Positions 36,901-45,137 of a stretch of 64,000 nucleotides of DNA are shown one piece after another. The translations under genes were made by a program, and so were the position numbers. The stretch spans positions 186,001-250,000 of the forward strand of contig NZ_VOGO01000005.1 of NCBI RefSeq assembly GCF_007923355.1, read 5' to 3'. The stretch's first letter is position 1. The number at the start of each line of letters is the position of its first letter. Below the pieces are notes generated by a model. The model was not told the origin of the DNA and searched no databases. It was given only the letters and a program-made list of their open reading frames with translations. Source of the stretch: Falsiphaeobacter marinintestinus. GTDB lineage: Bacteria > Pseudomonadota > Alphaproteobacteria > Rhodobacterales > Rhodobacteraceae.

Positions 36901-37013
36901 GGCAGTTCCAGGGACGCGTATAGAAACGGGAACGACACCAGCGTCAGCACAAGCAACCACAGTTGCTCGCGCTTGGAGTGCTTCCAGATAAAGGAGAACA
37001 GTGTCGGTTCCAT
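33900..37013 (-). CDS. ABC-exporter-like membrane protein with degenerate ATPase domain and C-terminal cNMP-binding-like domain
   Basis: A 1037-residue protein. Residues 15-315 form a six-helix ABC exporter transmembrane domain. The nucleotide-binding domain from about 345 is strongly altered: the Walker A position (380-391) reads I-Q-S-A-R-A-S-E-R-K-A-L with no G-K-S/T; about 275 residues are inserted between the Q-loop region (R-P-Y-L-F, 431-435) and the helical part; the signature position is P-T-V-F-Q-E-R (777-783); and Walker B is I-L-I-M-D-H (796-801) with His for the catalytic Glu. Residues about 880-1010 match the cyclic-nucleotide-binding fold (F-S-H-D-Q-A-A-D-A-V-Y-L; G-R-L-I-G-D-L-A-V). 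ATP hydrolysis looks impossible as in normal exporters. Confidence 0.85.
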   Translation of the reverse strand: MEPTLFSFIWKHSKREQLWLLVLTLVSFPFLYASLELPKRIINDAIGSSTAQVDVYGVELSQVQYLMVLCFAFLGTVLISGLMKMHINTKKGVLSERMLRRLRYQLIGRMMRFPAPYFRTTSQGELVSMITSEAEPMGGLMGDAVAQPVFQLGQMLTIVIFLFMQSVWFGLASVALIPLQAWLIPMLQRQINLLNKDRIKEVRHLATEIGESAAGISDLRANGGWRYRMALFTDRLGRLFEIRFRIYQKKFFMKFLNNLITQMTPFLFYSVGGVLAIQGQITVGALVAALGAYKDLSSPWKELLFYYNQVQDMSLRWDVVTERFAPRNMIPAELFEGEPTSTPRLLGDLELQNITVRDQDGNAILEDINLTIPAGARVAIQSARASERKALGELLTREITPARGQVIVAGHSLSELHQAVIAARIGYAHSRPYLFDGTLGDNLLMPLKVRPQEVPWDPVRRKRVVTEAERSGNSLDLINANWIDPAIAGLTDGDDIRDWWFRLVQAMGIDEFMFRRTLRSRFDPDVHPALARQIVDLRPEIHDSLIQAKLDHFVHHFDPEQFNPAIPLAGNLLFATPKNDFETLNLEQEQVFVDLLREEDLVEDTMAISLGVIDTLNRTFGRDGTEHPLFLKLGLDPDLYLRLSALAERVQHSRAAKLSDADRILLLTVPFTLTAEQIGPDFPEEYKEKILSIRRSQAVWLRAHLGREFVPVTPDQYIPRLTVVENAIYGRVSAMAGAYAEAIENIVADALIAHGLRQRVAAITYDLPTGLGGANLPTVFQERAAFSRAGIKRPDILIMDHVLASHDSASRLSTRERLRELLPKSTMIFMEDSFAHPEAYDLYIEIHDGRIDGIARSAFENDDESNDLSRKLTLIGSTDLFGQLDARNQRLLAYSAQWYEAGEGQHVFSHDQAADAVYLCLEGHAELRWPEAQPGSVPISHVAPGRLIGDLAVITRDKRSLDLVATEPTTFLRIGAEEFRAVIESDATVAVQLLESVAMHLTGAAELLQMAQVNLADYADPDAGPISLETFGEQVND

Positions 37014-37184
37014 ACCTCTGGACAGGCTCCTTCGCGACCTTTGCGGGCCGCGTTTGCGGCTGCCAGACGGTAAGCACTGGCAGGGTCGAATACAAGTTGC
37101 ACAACCCTGAAAAGTGCAATCGCCCTTGTACCTTGCAAGGGGCGGAGCTATTGCAGAACAAGCTATTTTTTCGGGAGGCCAGCC

Positions 37185-38948
37185 ATGAACAAGCGCGTCT
37201 TTGACAAGTCAAAACTGCCCAGTCGCCACGTGACCGAGGGACCGGCCCGCGCGCCGCATCGGTCGTATTACTATGCCATGGGCATGACCGAGCACGAAAT
37301 CCATCAACCGCTGGTCGGCGTCGCCACCTGCTGGAACGAAGCCGCGCCCTGCAACATCTCGCTGAACCGTCAGGCTCAGGCTGTGAAGCTGGGCGTGAAA
37401 GCCGCTGATGGCACCCCGCGTGAATTCACCACCATCACCGTCACGGACGGCATCGCGATGGGGCACGAAGGCATGCGGTCATCGCTGGCATCGCGCGAGG
37501 CGATTGCCGATACCGTCGAGTTGACCATGCGCGGCCACTGCTATGACGCCATTGTCGGCCTTGCGGGCTGCGACAAATCCCTGCCGGGCATGATGATGGC
37601 GATGGTGCGCCTGAACGTTCCGTCCGTGTTCATCTATGGCGGGTCGATCCTGCCGGGCAAGGCGCCGCAAGTCGATGAGATCCCGGAAGACTTCCGGTCG
37701 CGCGATTTGACCGTGCAGGACATGTTCGAAGCCGTCGGGCGCAATCAGAATGGCACCTTGTCAGACGCGGCCCTTGAAATGCTGGAACGCGTCGCTTGCC
37801 CAAGCGCAGGCGCCTGTGGCGGTCAGTTCACCGCGAACACCATGGCCTGTGTGTCCGAAGCCATCGGACTGGCCCTGATGAATTCGTCAGGTATGCCCGC
37901 ACCGTATGAAAGCCGCGACCAATACGCCGAAGCGTCGGGTCAGGCCGTGATGGACCTGCTGGAACGCGACATCCGTGCCCGTGACATCGTCACCCGCCAG
38001 TCGCTGGAAAACGCAGCCCGCGTCGTCGCCTGCACAGGTGGGTCGACCAACGCCGGTCTGCACCTGCCGGCCATCGCGCACGAGGCCGGGATCGAGTTTT
38101 ACCTCGACGATGTCTGCGAAATCTTCCGCGACACCCCGTATTTCGTCGACCTGAAACCGGGCGGCCAATACGTCGCCAAGGATCTCTATGACGCCGGTGG
38201 TATTCCGGTGGTCATGAAAGAACTGCGCAAAGCAGGGCTGATCCACGAAGACTGCATGACCGCGACAGGCCGTTCCATCGGCGAAGAACTGGACATGATC
38301 GACCGCGAGGCCGACGGCAAAGTCATCTATCCCATCGACGCCCCATTGACCAAAACCGGCGGCGTGGTTGGACTGAAGGGCAACATCGCCCCCGAAGGTG
38401 CCATCGTGAAAGTTGCGGGCATCCCGTCACAAAACCAGGTCTTTACCGGCCCTGCACGGGTCTTCGAATGCGAAGAAGACGCATTTGAAGCGGTCAAAGA
38501 GCGCGCCTACAAAGAAGGCGAAGTCATCGTGATCCGCAACGAAGGCCCCGCAGGCGGCCCGGGCATGCGCGAAATGCTGGCCACCACAGCGGCGCTTTCC
38601 GGCCAGGGTATGGGCAAGAAAGTCGCCCTGATCACCGATGGCCGGTTCTCGGGCGCGACCCGTGGGTTCTGCGTGGGACATGTCGGCCCCGAAGCAGCAC
38701 AAGGCGGCCCGATCGCATTGCTGAAAAACGGCGACGCGATCACCATCAACGCCCTGACCGGCGATATCAACGTGGATCTGACAGACGAAGAACTGGCGGC
38801 CCGCAAAGAGGCCTGGGCCGGCCCGCGCGAGACCATTTATGCGTCCGGTGCTTTATGGAAATTCGCCCAGTTGGTTGGCGCCACCTACAAAGGGGCGGTC
38901 ACTCATCCCGGCGGCGCGGCCGAGAAACATGAGTACATGGAACTCTAA
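37185..38948 (+). CDS. ilvD: Dihydroxy-acid dehydratase
   Basis: A 587-residue iron-sulphur enzyme, third step of valine/isoleucine synthesis. Cluster ligands are in A-T-C-W-N-E near residue 47, [11 protein letters not shown] near 124 and [10 protein letters not shown] near 196. A strong CGGGAGG precedes the ATG. A short hairpin (CCCTTG/CAAGGG, 37123-37141) lies in the leader but no leader peptide rich in branched-chain residues is evident. The end overlaps the start of the lipoprotein gene by 20 bases. Confidence 0.95.
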   Translation: MNKRVFDKSKLPSRHVTEGPARAPHRSYYYAMGMTEHEIHQPLVGVATCWNEAAPCNISLNRQAQAVKLGVKAADGTPREFTTITVTDGIAMGHEGMRSSLASREAIADTVELTMRGHCYDAIVGLAGCDKSLPGMMMAMVRLNVPSVFIYGGSILPGKAPQVDEIPEDFRSRDLTVQDMFEAVGRNQNGTLSDAALEMLERVACPSAGACGGQFTANTMACVSEAIGLALMNSSGMPAPYESRDQYAEASGQAVMDLLERDIRARDIVTRQSLENAARVVACTGGSTNAGLHLPAIAHEAGIEFYLDDVCEIFRDTPYFVDLKPGGQYVAKDLYDAGGIPVVMKELRKAGLIHEDCMTATGRSIGEELDMIDREADGKVIYPIDAPLTKTGGVVGLKGNIAPEGAIVKVAGIPSQNQVFTGPARVFECEEDAFEAVKERAYKEGEVIVIRNEGPAGGPGMREMLATTAALSGQGMGKKVALITDGRFSGATRGFCVGHVGPEAAQGGPIALLKNGDAITINALTGDINVDLTDEELAARKEAWAGPRETIYASGALWKFAQLVGATYKGAVTHPGGAAEKHEYMEL

Positions 38949-39618
38949 ACCGCTGTTGGTCGCACTCGGGCTGTTGTTACTGACCGGGTGCGACGACGCG
39001 CCAGCCTTGTTAAAGGCTCAGGATTCCCCCCAACAGATGACACTTGTGGATCTGGCTGGCGGGGACGTTCTTTTGTCAGCACCCAGAGGGTATTGCATCG
39101 ATCCAAGCTCCGTGCGCCGGTCTACAAACGCTGGTTTTGCCTTGCTGGCCCGCTGCGATGCTTTGGGTGTCAAAGGCTTCTTTGCTGCACAAGAACTGGC
39201 GTTGATCACGGTCACGACGGCCCCTCAGGATACGGGCGCAACCGCGCCGACACTGGACGATCTGATCGCATCCGCATCACCGTCAAAAATCATAGAATCA
39301 AAGCATGCCGATGGCCTTCCGCTGATCCGGCTTGCCACAGAGCAAAGCGTGACTGACGGGCTTAGCCCTGAACATTGGCGCAGTGCCTTTGCGCTGAACG
39401 GTCAACTGGTCGGACTTGCCTTGTATGCCCCCGAAACCAGCCCGGCGCTTGGCAGTGACGGGGCCCGGATTTTGGCGGAACTGGCCAACCTGACACGCCG
39501 CGCCAGCGCCACCGCGCGCCCCACCCAGCCCGCGAAAACCGCTGAAACACCCGAGACCGGGAAGCCCGCCGAAGCAAATAAATCGCCTTTCAAAGTGATT
39601 ACCGGTTTATTTGAGTGA
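38929..39618 (+). CDS. Hypothetical lipoprotein
   Basis: A 229-residue protein starting inside the end of ilvD (20-base overlap, different frame). Residues 1-21 are a lipoprotein signal with lipobox L-L-T-G-C-D; the start M-S-T-W-N-S-K is chosen because it places the signal correctly. The mature region of about 170 residues contains two cysteines (C-I-D-P-S and A-R-C-D-A-L) likely to pair, followed by a low-complexity tail rich in Ala, Thr, Pro, Lys (about 195-220). No family recognised. Confidence 0.7.
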   Translation: MSTWNSKPLLVALGLLLLTGCDDAPALLKAQDSPQQMTLVDLAGGDVLLSAPRGYCIDPSSVRRSTNAGFALLARCDALGVKGFFAAQELALITVTTAPQDTGATAPTLDDLIASASPSKIIESKHADGLPLIRLATEQSVTDGLSPEHWRSAFALNGQLVGLALYAPETSPALGSDGARILAELANLTRRASATARPTQPAKTAETPETGKPAEANKSPFKVITGLFE

Positions 39619-39685
39619 TCGCATTCCGTTAGATATTGGGCAAAGCAACAGACGTAACCACGCGCCAAGCGATGGGAAAACAAAA

Positions 39686-40447
39686 ATGAGCAGACCATTC
39701 GACCTGCTGTTTCAAACCAATGCTCTGCGCAAATGGCGCCGCGCTGCGCGTGGTGCGGATCAGGCAAAGCTGACCGACCTGCGGACCCAGCGCAACGACG
39801 CGCGACAGTTGCGCGCGCATCTTGATATGCTGATCCATACAGCGGACGGGCGGCTGGCTCTGCCCAAGGTCGGATCGTCCTTCTTTCCCAAACCGCATGG
39901 CACGGACTGGTCGTGGCGACCCGAACTGTGGCGCGGCCCTTTGCCAATTCCCGGCCTGTCCTCGGCCCCGCCAAAGTCCAGACTGGGCGATGAAGTCACC
40001 CTGTTTCACGACTGCGAGTTTTCAGAACTGACCCTGCGCCAGCTTCGCAATCTGCGTCAGGAAGATCTGGCCCCCTATGGCCTGCGCATGGACGTTTTCA
40101 AATTCGACGGCTCGTTCCTGTCGCTGGTGATCGACCTGCCGCTGGAGGCCTCCGAAGGGCTGACCAAGTCGCATCTTCTAAGGGTCGGCACCATTGTAGA
40201 AATGGAAAAACCACTCGAAATCTTTGCGCGCCTCAACATCAAATACGGGCCCAATACCGAACAGATCGTGCGGGAACTGCCCCTGAACGAAGAAGATATC
40301 ATGGTCGAATTCGACCTTGCTTATTCCCGGCTGAACGAAAAGCGGATCGAAAAGGTCTGGCTGGATCTGATCTTTGAAGCGCCCGACATGAACCAGGTGA
40401 TCCTGCGCGATCTCAACTTTTCCCGATACAGACGGGCCGCCATCTAG
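39686..40447 (+). CDS. DUF6478 family protein
   Basis: A 253-residue basic cytoplasmic protein found in Rhodobacteraceae. The N-terminus is helical (L-F-Q-T-N-A-L-R-K-W-R-R-A-A), the middle has D-W-S-W-R-P-E-L-W and the C-terminal half is beta-rich with alternating patterns. The ATG after ACAAAA gives a compact N-terminus. A small partner gene follows after 11 bases; the two seem to form a conserved pair. Function unknown. Confidence 0.72.
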   Translation: MSRPFDLLFQTNALRKWRRAARGADQAKLTDLRTQRNDARQLRAHLDMLIHTADGRLALPKVGSSFFPKPHGTDWSWRPELWRGPLPIPGLSSAPPKSRLGDEVTLFHDCEFSELTLRQLRNLRQEDLAPYGLRMDVFKFDGSFLSLVIDLPLEASEGLTKSHLLRVGTIVEMEKPLEIFARLNIKYGPNTEQIVRELPLNEEDIMVEFDLAYSRLNEKRIEKVWLDLIFEAPDMNQVILRDLNFSRYRRAAI

Positions 40448-40458
40448 GAGCCGTGACG

Positions 40459-40833
40459 ATGAGCAATCTGACGCTGAAAAAAATTCGTCTGCGCAATGGC
40501 GTATGGGAGGGGCGGCTGTCTGGCGGCTCTGGCCTTCAACGCCCGGAAATACAGGTAAAGTACCTGGATCTTCCGGTCGAAAGCGTGTCGGTGATCGAAA
40601 GCGACGAACCCGGAAGCTGGGACGTATCCATTCCGATCCCGACCCACTCAGTCGCGGACGGGGTGCAGACCTTTGTCATTTACGATACGATTGGCGAAAC
40701 TAAGCTGGGCGATTTTACCCTGATCGCAGGCGAGGCTATTTCGGACGACCTGCGCGCCGAGATGGAGTTGCTGCGGGCTGAGCTGGACATGCTGAAACGC
40801 GCGTTTCGTCGGCATTGCCTTGAAACGATGTAA
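40459..40833 (+). CDS. Hypothetical protein paired with DUF6478
   Basis: A 124-residue protein with a beta-rich first 95 residues and a C-terminal helix (D-D-L-R-A-E-M-E-L-L-R-A-E-L-D-M-L-K) with leucine spacing of a short coiled coil. AGGAG sits 8 bases before the ATG, which rules out the GTG two codons earlier. Composition and codon use match the upstream gene. I do not recognise a named family; the beta domain plus oligomerising tail suggests a structural partner of the DUF6478 protein. Confidence 0.65.
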   Translation: MSNLTLKKIRLRNGVWEGRLSGGSGLQRPEIQVKYLDLPVESVSVIESDEPGSWDVSIPIPTHSVADGVQTFVIYDTIGETKLGDFTLIAGEAISDDLRAEMELLRAELDMLKRAFRRHCLETM

Positions 40834-41051
40834 TTTTCTTGCCTGTGGCTGTCTGACTCTGATTCAATTTCTGACATAGGTCTCTGATTATCTTTGAGGC
40901 CAGACGCGCCTGCCAGACGGCCTCCAGCCCTGCCGATTGACCGGCGTCTGGCATCGCGACAAACCAAACAGCGTTTTCGGTAAAGGCTTGATTTTCAGGT
41001 CATTCAAAGCAAGCTTCACTGCGGGAATTCTTATTTCAGGACATTTCAACC

Positions 41052-41813
41052 TTGGCAGGCGCACGGCTCTTACTGGCACTTTTGATCGCTGCATGTGCGA
41101 GCTTGGCCGCTGCTGACGATGTGGCCTTCAAGAAACAGCAACCCTTTTCCGCGCGCGGCGCGCAACTCCCGCTGATCCTGTATCTGCGCCTGACAGATGA
41201 AAGCCAGAACCGGCTTGGCGTCGATGCATTTGTCGACCTCAGATCTGTTCAACGCAACGTGGCCGGGCTTTTGTCTGGCGTGCTCGAAGAGACATGCAGG
41301 CTTCAGATTGCCTTGGCGATGTCAGACGCAAATGCCACCGGGAATGCAGTCACTGTGCGCGGCCAGGTTCAGGCCAAGCTGTTCGCCTGTAACACAAAAG
41401 ACCCCAAAACTCACTATCGCGGTGTGCTTCTGCTGGGCCAGAACGTGAACTTCACGGCAACAGCCAAGGCGATGGCCAGGGGAAAGTGCATTCGCTTTCA
41501 ATTGGTTGACGTCGCGCTTGATCCACTTGGTTTTCTGGGCGGGCTCGCTGATCTCTTTGGTCTGACCGAAAAAGCGACCGACCTGATCCTTGAAAAGGGC
41601 GGCGAAGTTCTGGCCGATCATCCAGTCTGCCCGGAGTTGCCCCCATCAATTGCGAGCCTCGACCCGAGGTTTTACGCTGGCGGCGTTCGCGAAATCGACG
41701 ATGGCGGGTTGGGCGTTGCCTTGCAGGGGTCGGTTGACACCAGCGCCGCGACACTTTTGGACCTGATCCGTGGCCTTGATCAAAAAGGCTTGTTGGGGAG
41801 CGCCGAGCAATGA
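41052..41813 (+). CDS. Secreted hypothetical protein, tandem paralogue A
   Basis: A 253-residue protein with a signal peptide (residues 1-21, ending S-L-A-A-A-D). Start is TTG; an in-frame stop at 40989 and the absence of ATG or GTG between leave no better choice, and AGGA is 10 bases upstream. The C-terminal third is clearly homologous to the next gene: H-P-V-C-P-E-L-P-P-S-I-A-S-L here versus H-P-I-C-I-D-L-P-P-Q-L-A-S-L. Cysteines are spaced as in a disulphide-bonded periplasmic protein. Coupled to paralogue B by an ATGA overlap. No family recognised. Confidence 0.65.
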   Translation: MAGARLLLALLIAACASLAAADDVAFKKQQPFSARGAQLPLILYLRLTDESQNRLGVDAFVDLRSVQRNVAGLLSGVLEETCRLQIALAMSDANATGNAVTVRGQVQAKLFACNTKDPKTHYRGVLLLGQNVNFTATAKAMARGKCIRFQLVDVALDPLGFLGGLADLFGLTEKATDLILEKGGEVLADHPVCPELPPSIASLDPRFYAGGVREIDDGGLGVALQGSVDTSAATLLDLIRGLDQKGLLGSAEQ

Positions 41814-42580
41814 AGAGACTGCGTCGACTGGTACATGGTCTTGCGTTGGCCACCCTGACCTGCAGCGCCACAATCGCGGCGGAAGTTGTCGATCTGAGGT
41901 TTCAACGCAGTGTGGATATCAAGGGCGCAGACGTTCCTTATGACCTGCGCTTTCGCCTTACTGAAGTCGCTTTGACGCGTATTGGGGTCGAAGCCCTTCT
42001 GGATCTGCAAGCGTTGCAGACCGCCATCGTACAGGCATACGACGGAGACACTCTGATTGATGTCTGCAACAGCAAGATCCGACTGACAGGCGTAACGATA
42101 AAGGCGCAAGATGAAGATGTTTCTGTCGAGGCCGGGATGAGTGCCGAGTTTTTTGACTGCGCACGCGAAGGATTGCGTGTCGCTGATCGCGGCGAGCAAC
42201 TATTTGCTCAGGATGTCAGTATCAGCGCAACGGCGTCTGCACGGATCGAAGAACAATGCGTGCAGTTCGAACTCGACGATGCGCGGGTTAAGTTGACCGG
42301 AGCACTGGAACCCACTGCGGACCAGCAAGAGTATCTGGATCAGGCACGGAACGTGTTTCTGGCTGCCGTCCATGCTGGTCTGGACAAGCACCCGATCTGT
42401 ATCGACCTACCGCCCCAATTGGCATCTCTGCGACCCAGCTATGATGACGGTGGCACGCGTGAATTGGGGCAAGGCGGTGTCGGGGTCTATTTTCTTGGCT
42501 CGGTCGAGGTCAGTACAGCCGCAATTCTGGACGTTCTGCAAGTGCTGCAAAGTAACGGTGTGCTCCCGCCCCGACCGTGA
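41810..42580 (+). CDS. Secreted hypothetical protein, tandem paralogue B
   Basis: A 256-residue protein with a signal peptide ending A-T-I-A-A-E near residue 24. It shares with paralogue A the order of segments: a beta strand followed by R-F-R-L-T-E, G-V-E-A-L-L-D-L-Q, an internal Cys pair, F-x-L-D-D-A and the conserved C-terminal D-L-P-P-Q-L-A-S-L plus G-G-V-G-V-Y-F-x-G-S-V-E-V-S-T-A. Overall identity looks low outside the C-terminal block, so the duplication is old. A hairpin follows 27 bases after the stop. Confidence 0.65.
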   Translation: MKRLRRLVHGLALATLTCSATIAAEVVDLRFQRSVDIKGADVPYDLRFRLTEVALTRIGVEALLDLQALQTAIVQAYDGDTLIDVCNSKIRLTGVTIKAQDEDVSVEAGMSAEFFDCAREGLRVADRGEQLFAQDVSISATASARIEEQCVQFELDDARVKLTGALEPTADQQEYLDQARNVFLAAVHAGLDKHPICIDLPPQLASLRPSYDDGGTRELGQGGVGVYFLGSVEVSTAAILDVLQVLQSNGVLPPRP

Positions 42581-42603
42581 ATTGACGTTGAACCGCCCCA
42601 ATG

Positions 42604-42631
42604 AAAAAGCCGCGCCCTGAAAGGCGCGGCT
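42604..42631. terminator. Bidirectional terminator between the paralogue pair and ctpA
   Basis: A 9-bp stem (AGCCGCGCC / GGCGCGGCT) with a 6-base loop lies between the convergent genes. AAAAA on its left gives a T-run for the minus-strand ctpA transcript; on the right only TT follows, so it should work best for ctpA. Confidence 0.8.
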
Positions 42632-42658
42632 TCGATCTGTTTTCTGACCGTCTTACTC

Positions 42659-43996
42659 TTACTTGTTCGGACCCAGCGCTGACAGGCCTTTCAGGATGTC
42701 GATGGCATAGGCCAGCTGATAATCCTGCTCACGCAGTTCTGCAGCAGCTTCGGCCTTGGCGCGGTCTTCTTCGATCTGGCGAATTTCGTCTTCGGACAGG
42801 CTGTCGTTGTTCAGACTCCCACGCAGATCGGCTTCGGACCGGGTGCTGCGGGCATTGGTTTCTTCCTCGTCCTCGGATGCAGGCTTGCGACGGGGCTGTT
42901 CAACCACGATGTCCGGGCTGACACCCAACGCCTGGATCGAGCGACCTGACGGTGTGTAATAGCGTGCCGTGGTCAGGCGCATCGCGCCATCGCCGCGCAA
43001 CGGCATCACGGTCTGGACCGAGCCTTTGCCGAAAGATTTGGTACCCACCACGATGGCACGGCGGTGATCCTGCAGCGCACCTGCCACGATCTCAGAGGCC
43101 GAGGCGGAACCGCCGTTGATCAGAACGACCACCGGTTTGCCTTCTGCCAGATCGCCCGGGGTTGCATTGAAGCGTTCCCCATCCTCGGGGTTGCGGCCCC
43201 GGGTCGATACGATCTCGCCCTTTTCAAGGAAGGAATCCGACACCTTAATCGCCTGTGTCAGCAGGCCACCGGGGTTGTTGCGCAAGTCCAGAACGATGCC
43301 GTTGATCTTGTCCATCCCGCCAGCTTCTTCGATCTGTTCGGCAAGGGTCGCCTCAAGGTTGGGCGTTGTCTGATCGTTGAAGGTCGTAACCCGCAACACC
43401 ACTGTGCTGCCTTCTGTGCGGGCGCGCACGGCTGTCAGCTTGATCGTGTCGCGAATGATCGACACGTCGAACGGCTCATCTTCGCCTTCGCGCACGACGG
43501 TGATGATGATTTCCGACCCGACAGGACCACGCATCAGATCGACCGCGTCATCCAGCGTCAGGCCCAACAGGCTTTCGCCATCCACATGTGTCACGAAATC
43601 GCCGGATTCGATCCCGGCCTCTTCCGCCGGAGTGCCGTCGATCGGCGACACAACTTTGACAAAGCCCTCTTCCTGCGTGACCTCGATACCCAGACCGCCG
43701 AACTCACCCCTTGTCTGCACGCGCATCTGCGCGGCGTCATCGGGCGAAAGATAGCTGGAATGCGGATCAAGCGAGGTCAGCATACCGTCAATGGCGGCTT
43801 CAATCAGTTCGGCCGGTTCAACGTCTTCGACATACTGGGCGCGAATCCGTTCGAATATGTCACCGAACAGATCCAGCTGTTCGTACACATTAGAGGTCCG
43901 CGCGCTTTCCTGCGCGACCAGTGGCCCGGCGATCTGTGTTGTTGCGATGACGCCTGCCACCGTACCGCCCAATGCGGCCATCAAGAATTTCTTCAT
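42659..43996 (-). CDS. ctpA: Carboxyl-terminal processing protease (S41)
   Basis: A 445-residue periplasmic serine protease. A signal/anchor segment covers about residues 3-25, a PDZ domain about 80-170, and the S41 core has the catalytic Ser in G-G-S-A-S-A-S-E and Lys in T-K-S-F-G-K-G-S-V. A charged, helical tail of about 60 residues precedes the C-terminus. The ATG reading M-K-K-F-L-M is preferred over one five codons earlier that overlaps the EnvC-like gene. Third gene of the gpmI-envC-ctpA operon; family members process murein hydrolases and lipoproteins. Confidence 0.93.
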   Translation of the reverse strand: MKKFLMAALGGTVAGVIATTQIAGPLVAQESARTSNVYEQLDLFGDIFERIRAQYVEDVEPAELIEAAIDGMLTSLDPHSSYLSPDDAAQMRVQTRGEFGGLGIEVTQEEGFVKVVSPIDGTPAEEAGIESGDFVTHVDGESLLGLTLDDAVDLMRGPVGSEIIITVVREGEDEPFDVSIIRDTIKLTAVRARTEGSTVVLRVTTFNDQTTPNLEATLAEQIEEAGGMDKINGIVLDLRNNPGGLLTQAIKVSDSFLEKGEIVSTRGRNPEDGERFNATPGDLAEGKPVVVLINGGSASASEIVAGALQDHRRAIVVGTKSFGKGSVQTVMPLRGDGAMRLTTARYYTPSGRSIQALGVSPDIVVEQPRRKPASEDEEETNARSTRSEADLRGSLNNDSLSEDEIRQIEEDRAKAEAAAELREQDYQLAYAIDILKGLSALGPNK

Positions 43997-44003
43997 GCTC
44001 GTC

Positions 44004-45137
44004 TCATCCATCCTTGTCGGTTTGGAACCACGTTTCCGGGTTCACCGGGCTGCCGCCCTGTCTGATCTCTATATAGAGCGTTTCTGACCGGTCAGTTCCA
44101 GCCCCATCACCGCTTAGTGACAGAATTGCTCCGATTTCAGGCACTGCGCCCCCCATCAACCCGACCGGAGAGCCCGCCGGGATCACTTCACCGGCCTCGC
44201 CATAGACCTCAGCCAGTCCGGACAGGATGATCAACATGTCGGGCTGCGGCTCAAGAATCATGACATTGCCAAGGTTCAGAAGCGGACCGCGATAACGGAT
44301 CGTCGCTGCGGTGGGTGACGTGACAAGGGACCGGGGCCGGGCTGCCACGATGATGCCTTCGCGTTTGACACCTGCGGCATCCGCCTGACCGGCCTTATGC
44401 AAGACCACGCCCTGCACAGGTAACGCCAGCGTACCTTTGCGATAGTTGATATCGGCCGGAAGCGGTTCGATTTCGTCTTCGGTGATTTCGGCCAGGCCGC
44501 TGGCAAACCCTTCGAGCGTTTCAGTCGAAGAAATCAGAATCGCCGTGCGCACCGGGTCTTCGGTGAAGCGACGCGGCAGGCTGGTGCGGTCGGCAATGGC
44601 TTTGCTAAGCGACGCGCGGGCCTCTTGCGCGCCGCTGAGCCCTTTCTCCAGTGTCCCAACTGCGGATTGCTGAAGCAATCGCAGGGTTTGAACCTCTTCC
44701 AGATCTGACTTCAACTGTTCCGCGCGGGCCTGCACGGCTGGTGTCACTTCGGCCAACATCATGCCCGACCGGGCCGCGCCCATTGGCCCTGACGGGTGCA
44801 ACAACAACACCGGAGGGGGCGAAGTTTCGATGGTCTGAAGCACGCCCAGCAACTGGGCAATCTCGTCCTGACGCGCCTCAAGCTGTTGAGTGAGCTGGGT
44901 TTCCCGGCGGGCCGCGCGGCGCAAGCCATCGCGCATCGCCTCAAGCCCGGCCTCGAAGGCCTGAATGGTTTCCGTCAGCGCCTTGACCCGATCACGTGCG
45001 CTGGTTGCGCCCTGCAGGGATAGCGTGGCGTCCTCAAGCAACAAAGCCGCGTCGCGCGCTGCGGTTGCCGGATCGCTCTGGGCACCGGCAGCACCGGCGC
45101 TCAGGCAGAGCATCAGCAAAAACGCGCGAAACATCAT
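44004..45137 (-). CDS. EnvC-like murein hydrolase activator with degenerate LytM domain
   Basis: A 377-residue periplasmic protein: signal peptide 1-19 (ending A-G-A-Q), coiled coil of about 25-230, then a LytM/M23-like domain of about 240-375. The zinc ligands are gone: the H-x-G-I-D position reads V-K-R-E-G-I-I-V and the H-x-H position reads L-Y-I-E-I. This matches EnvC/NlpD-type activators, which stimulate amidases rather than cut murein. It overlaps gpmI by 4 bases and is followed by ctpA, the common alphaproteobacterial order. Confidence 0.87.
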   Translation of the reverse strand: MMFRAFLLMLCLSAGAAGAQSDPATAARDAALLLEDATLSLQGATSARDRVKALTETIQAFEAGLEAMRDGLRRAARRETQLTQQLEARQDEIAQLLGVLQTIETSPPPVLLLHPSGPMGAARSGMMLAEVTPAVQARAEQLKSDLEEVQTLRLLQQSAVGTLEKGLSGAQEARASLSKAIADRTSLPRRFTEDPVRTAILISSTETLEGFASGLAEITEDEIEPLPADINYRKGTLALPVQGVVLHKAGQADAAGVKREGIIVAARPRSLVTSPTAATIRYRGPLLNLGNVMILEPQPDMLIILSGLAEVYGEAGEVIPAGSPVGLMGGAVPEIGAILSLSGDGAGTDRSETLYIEIRQGGSPVNPETWFQTDKDG

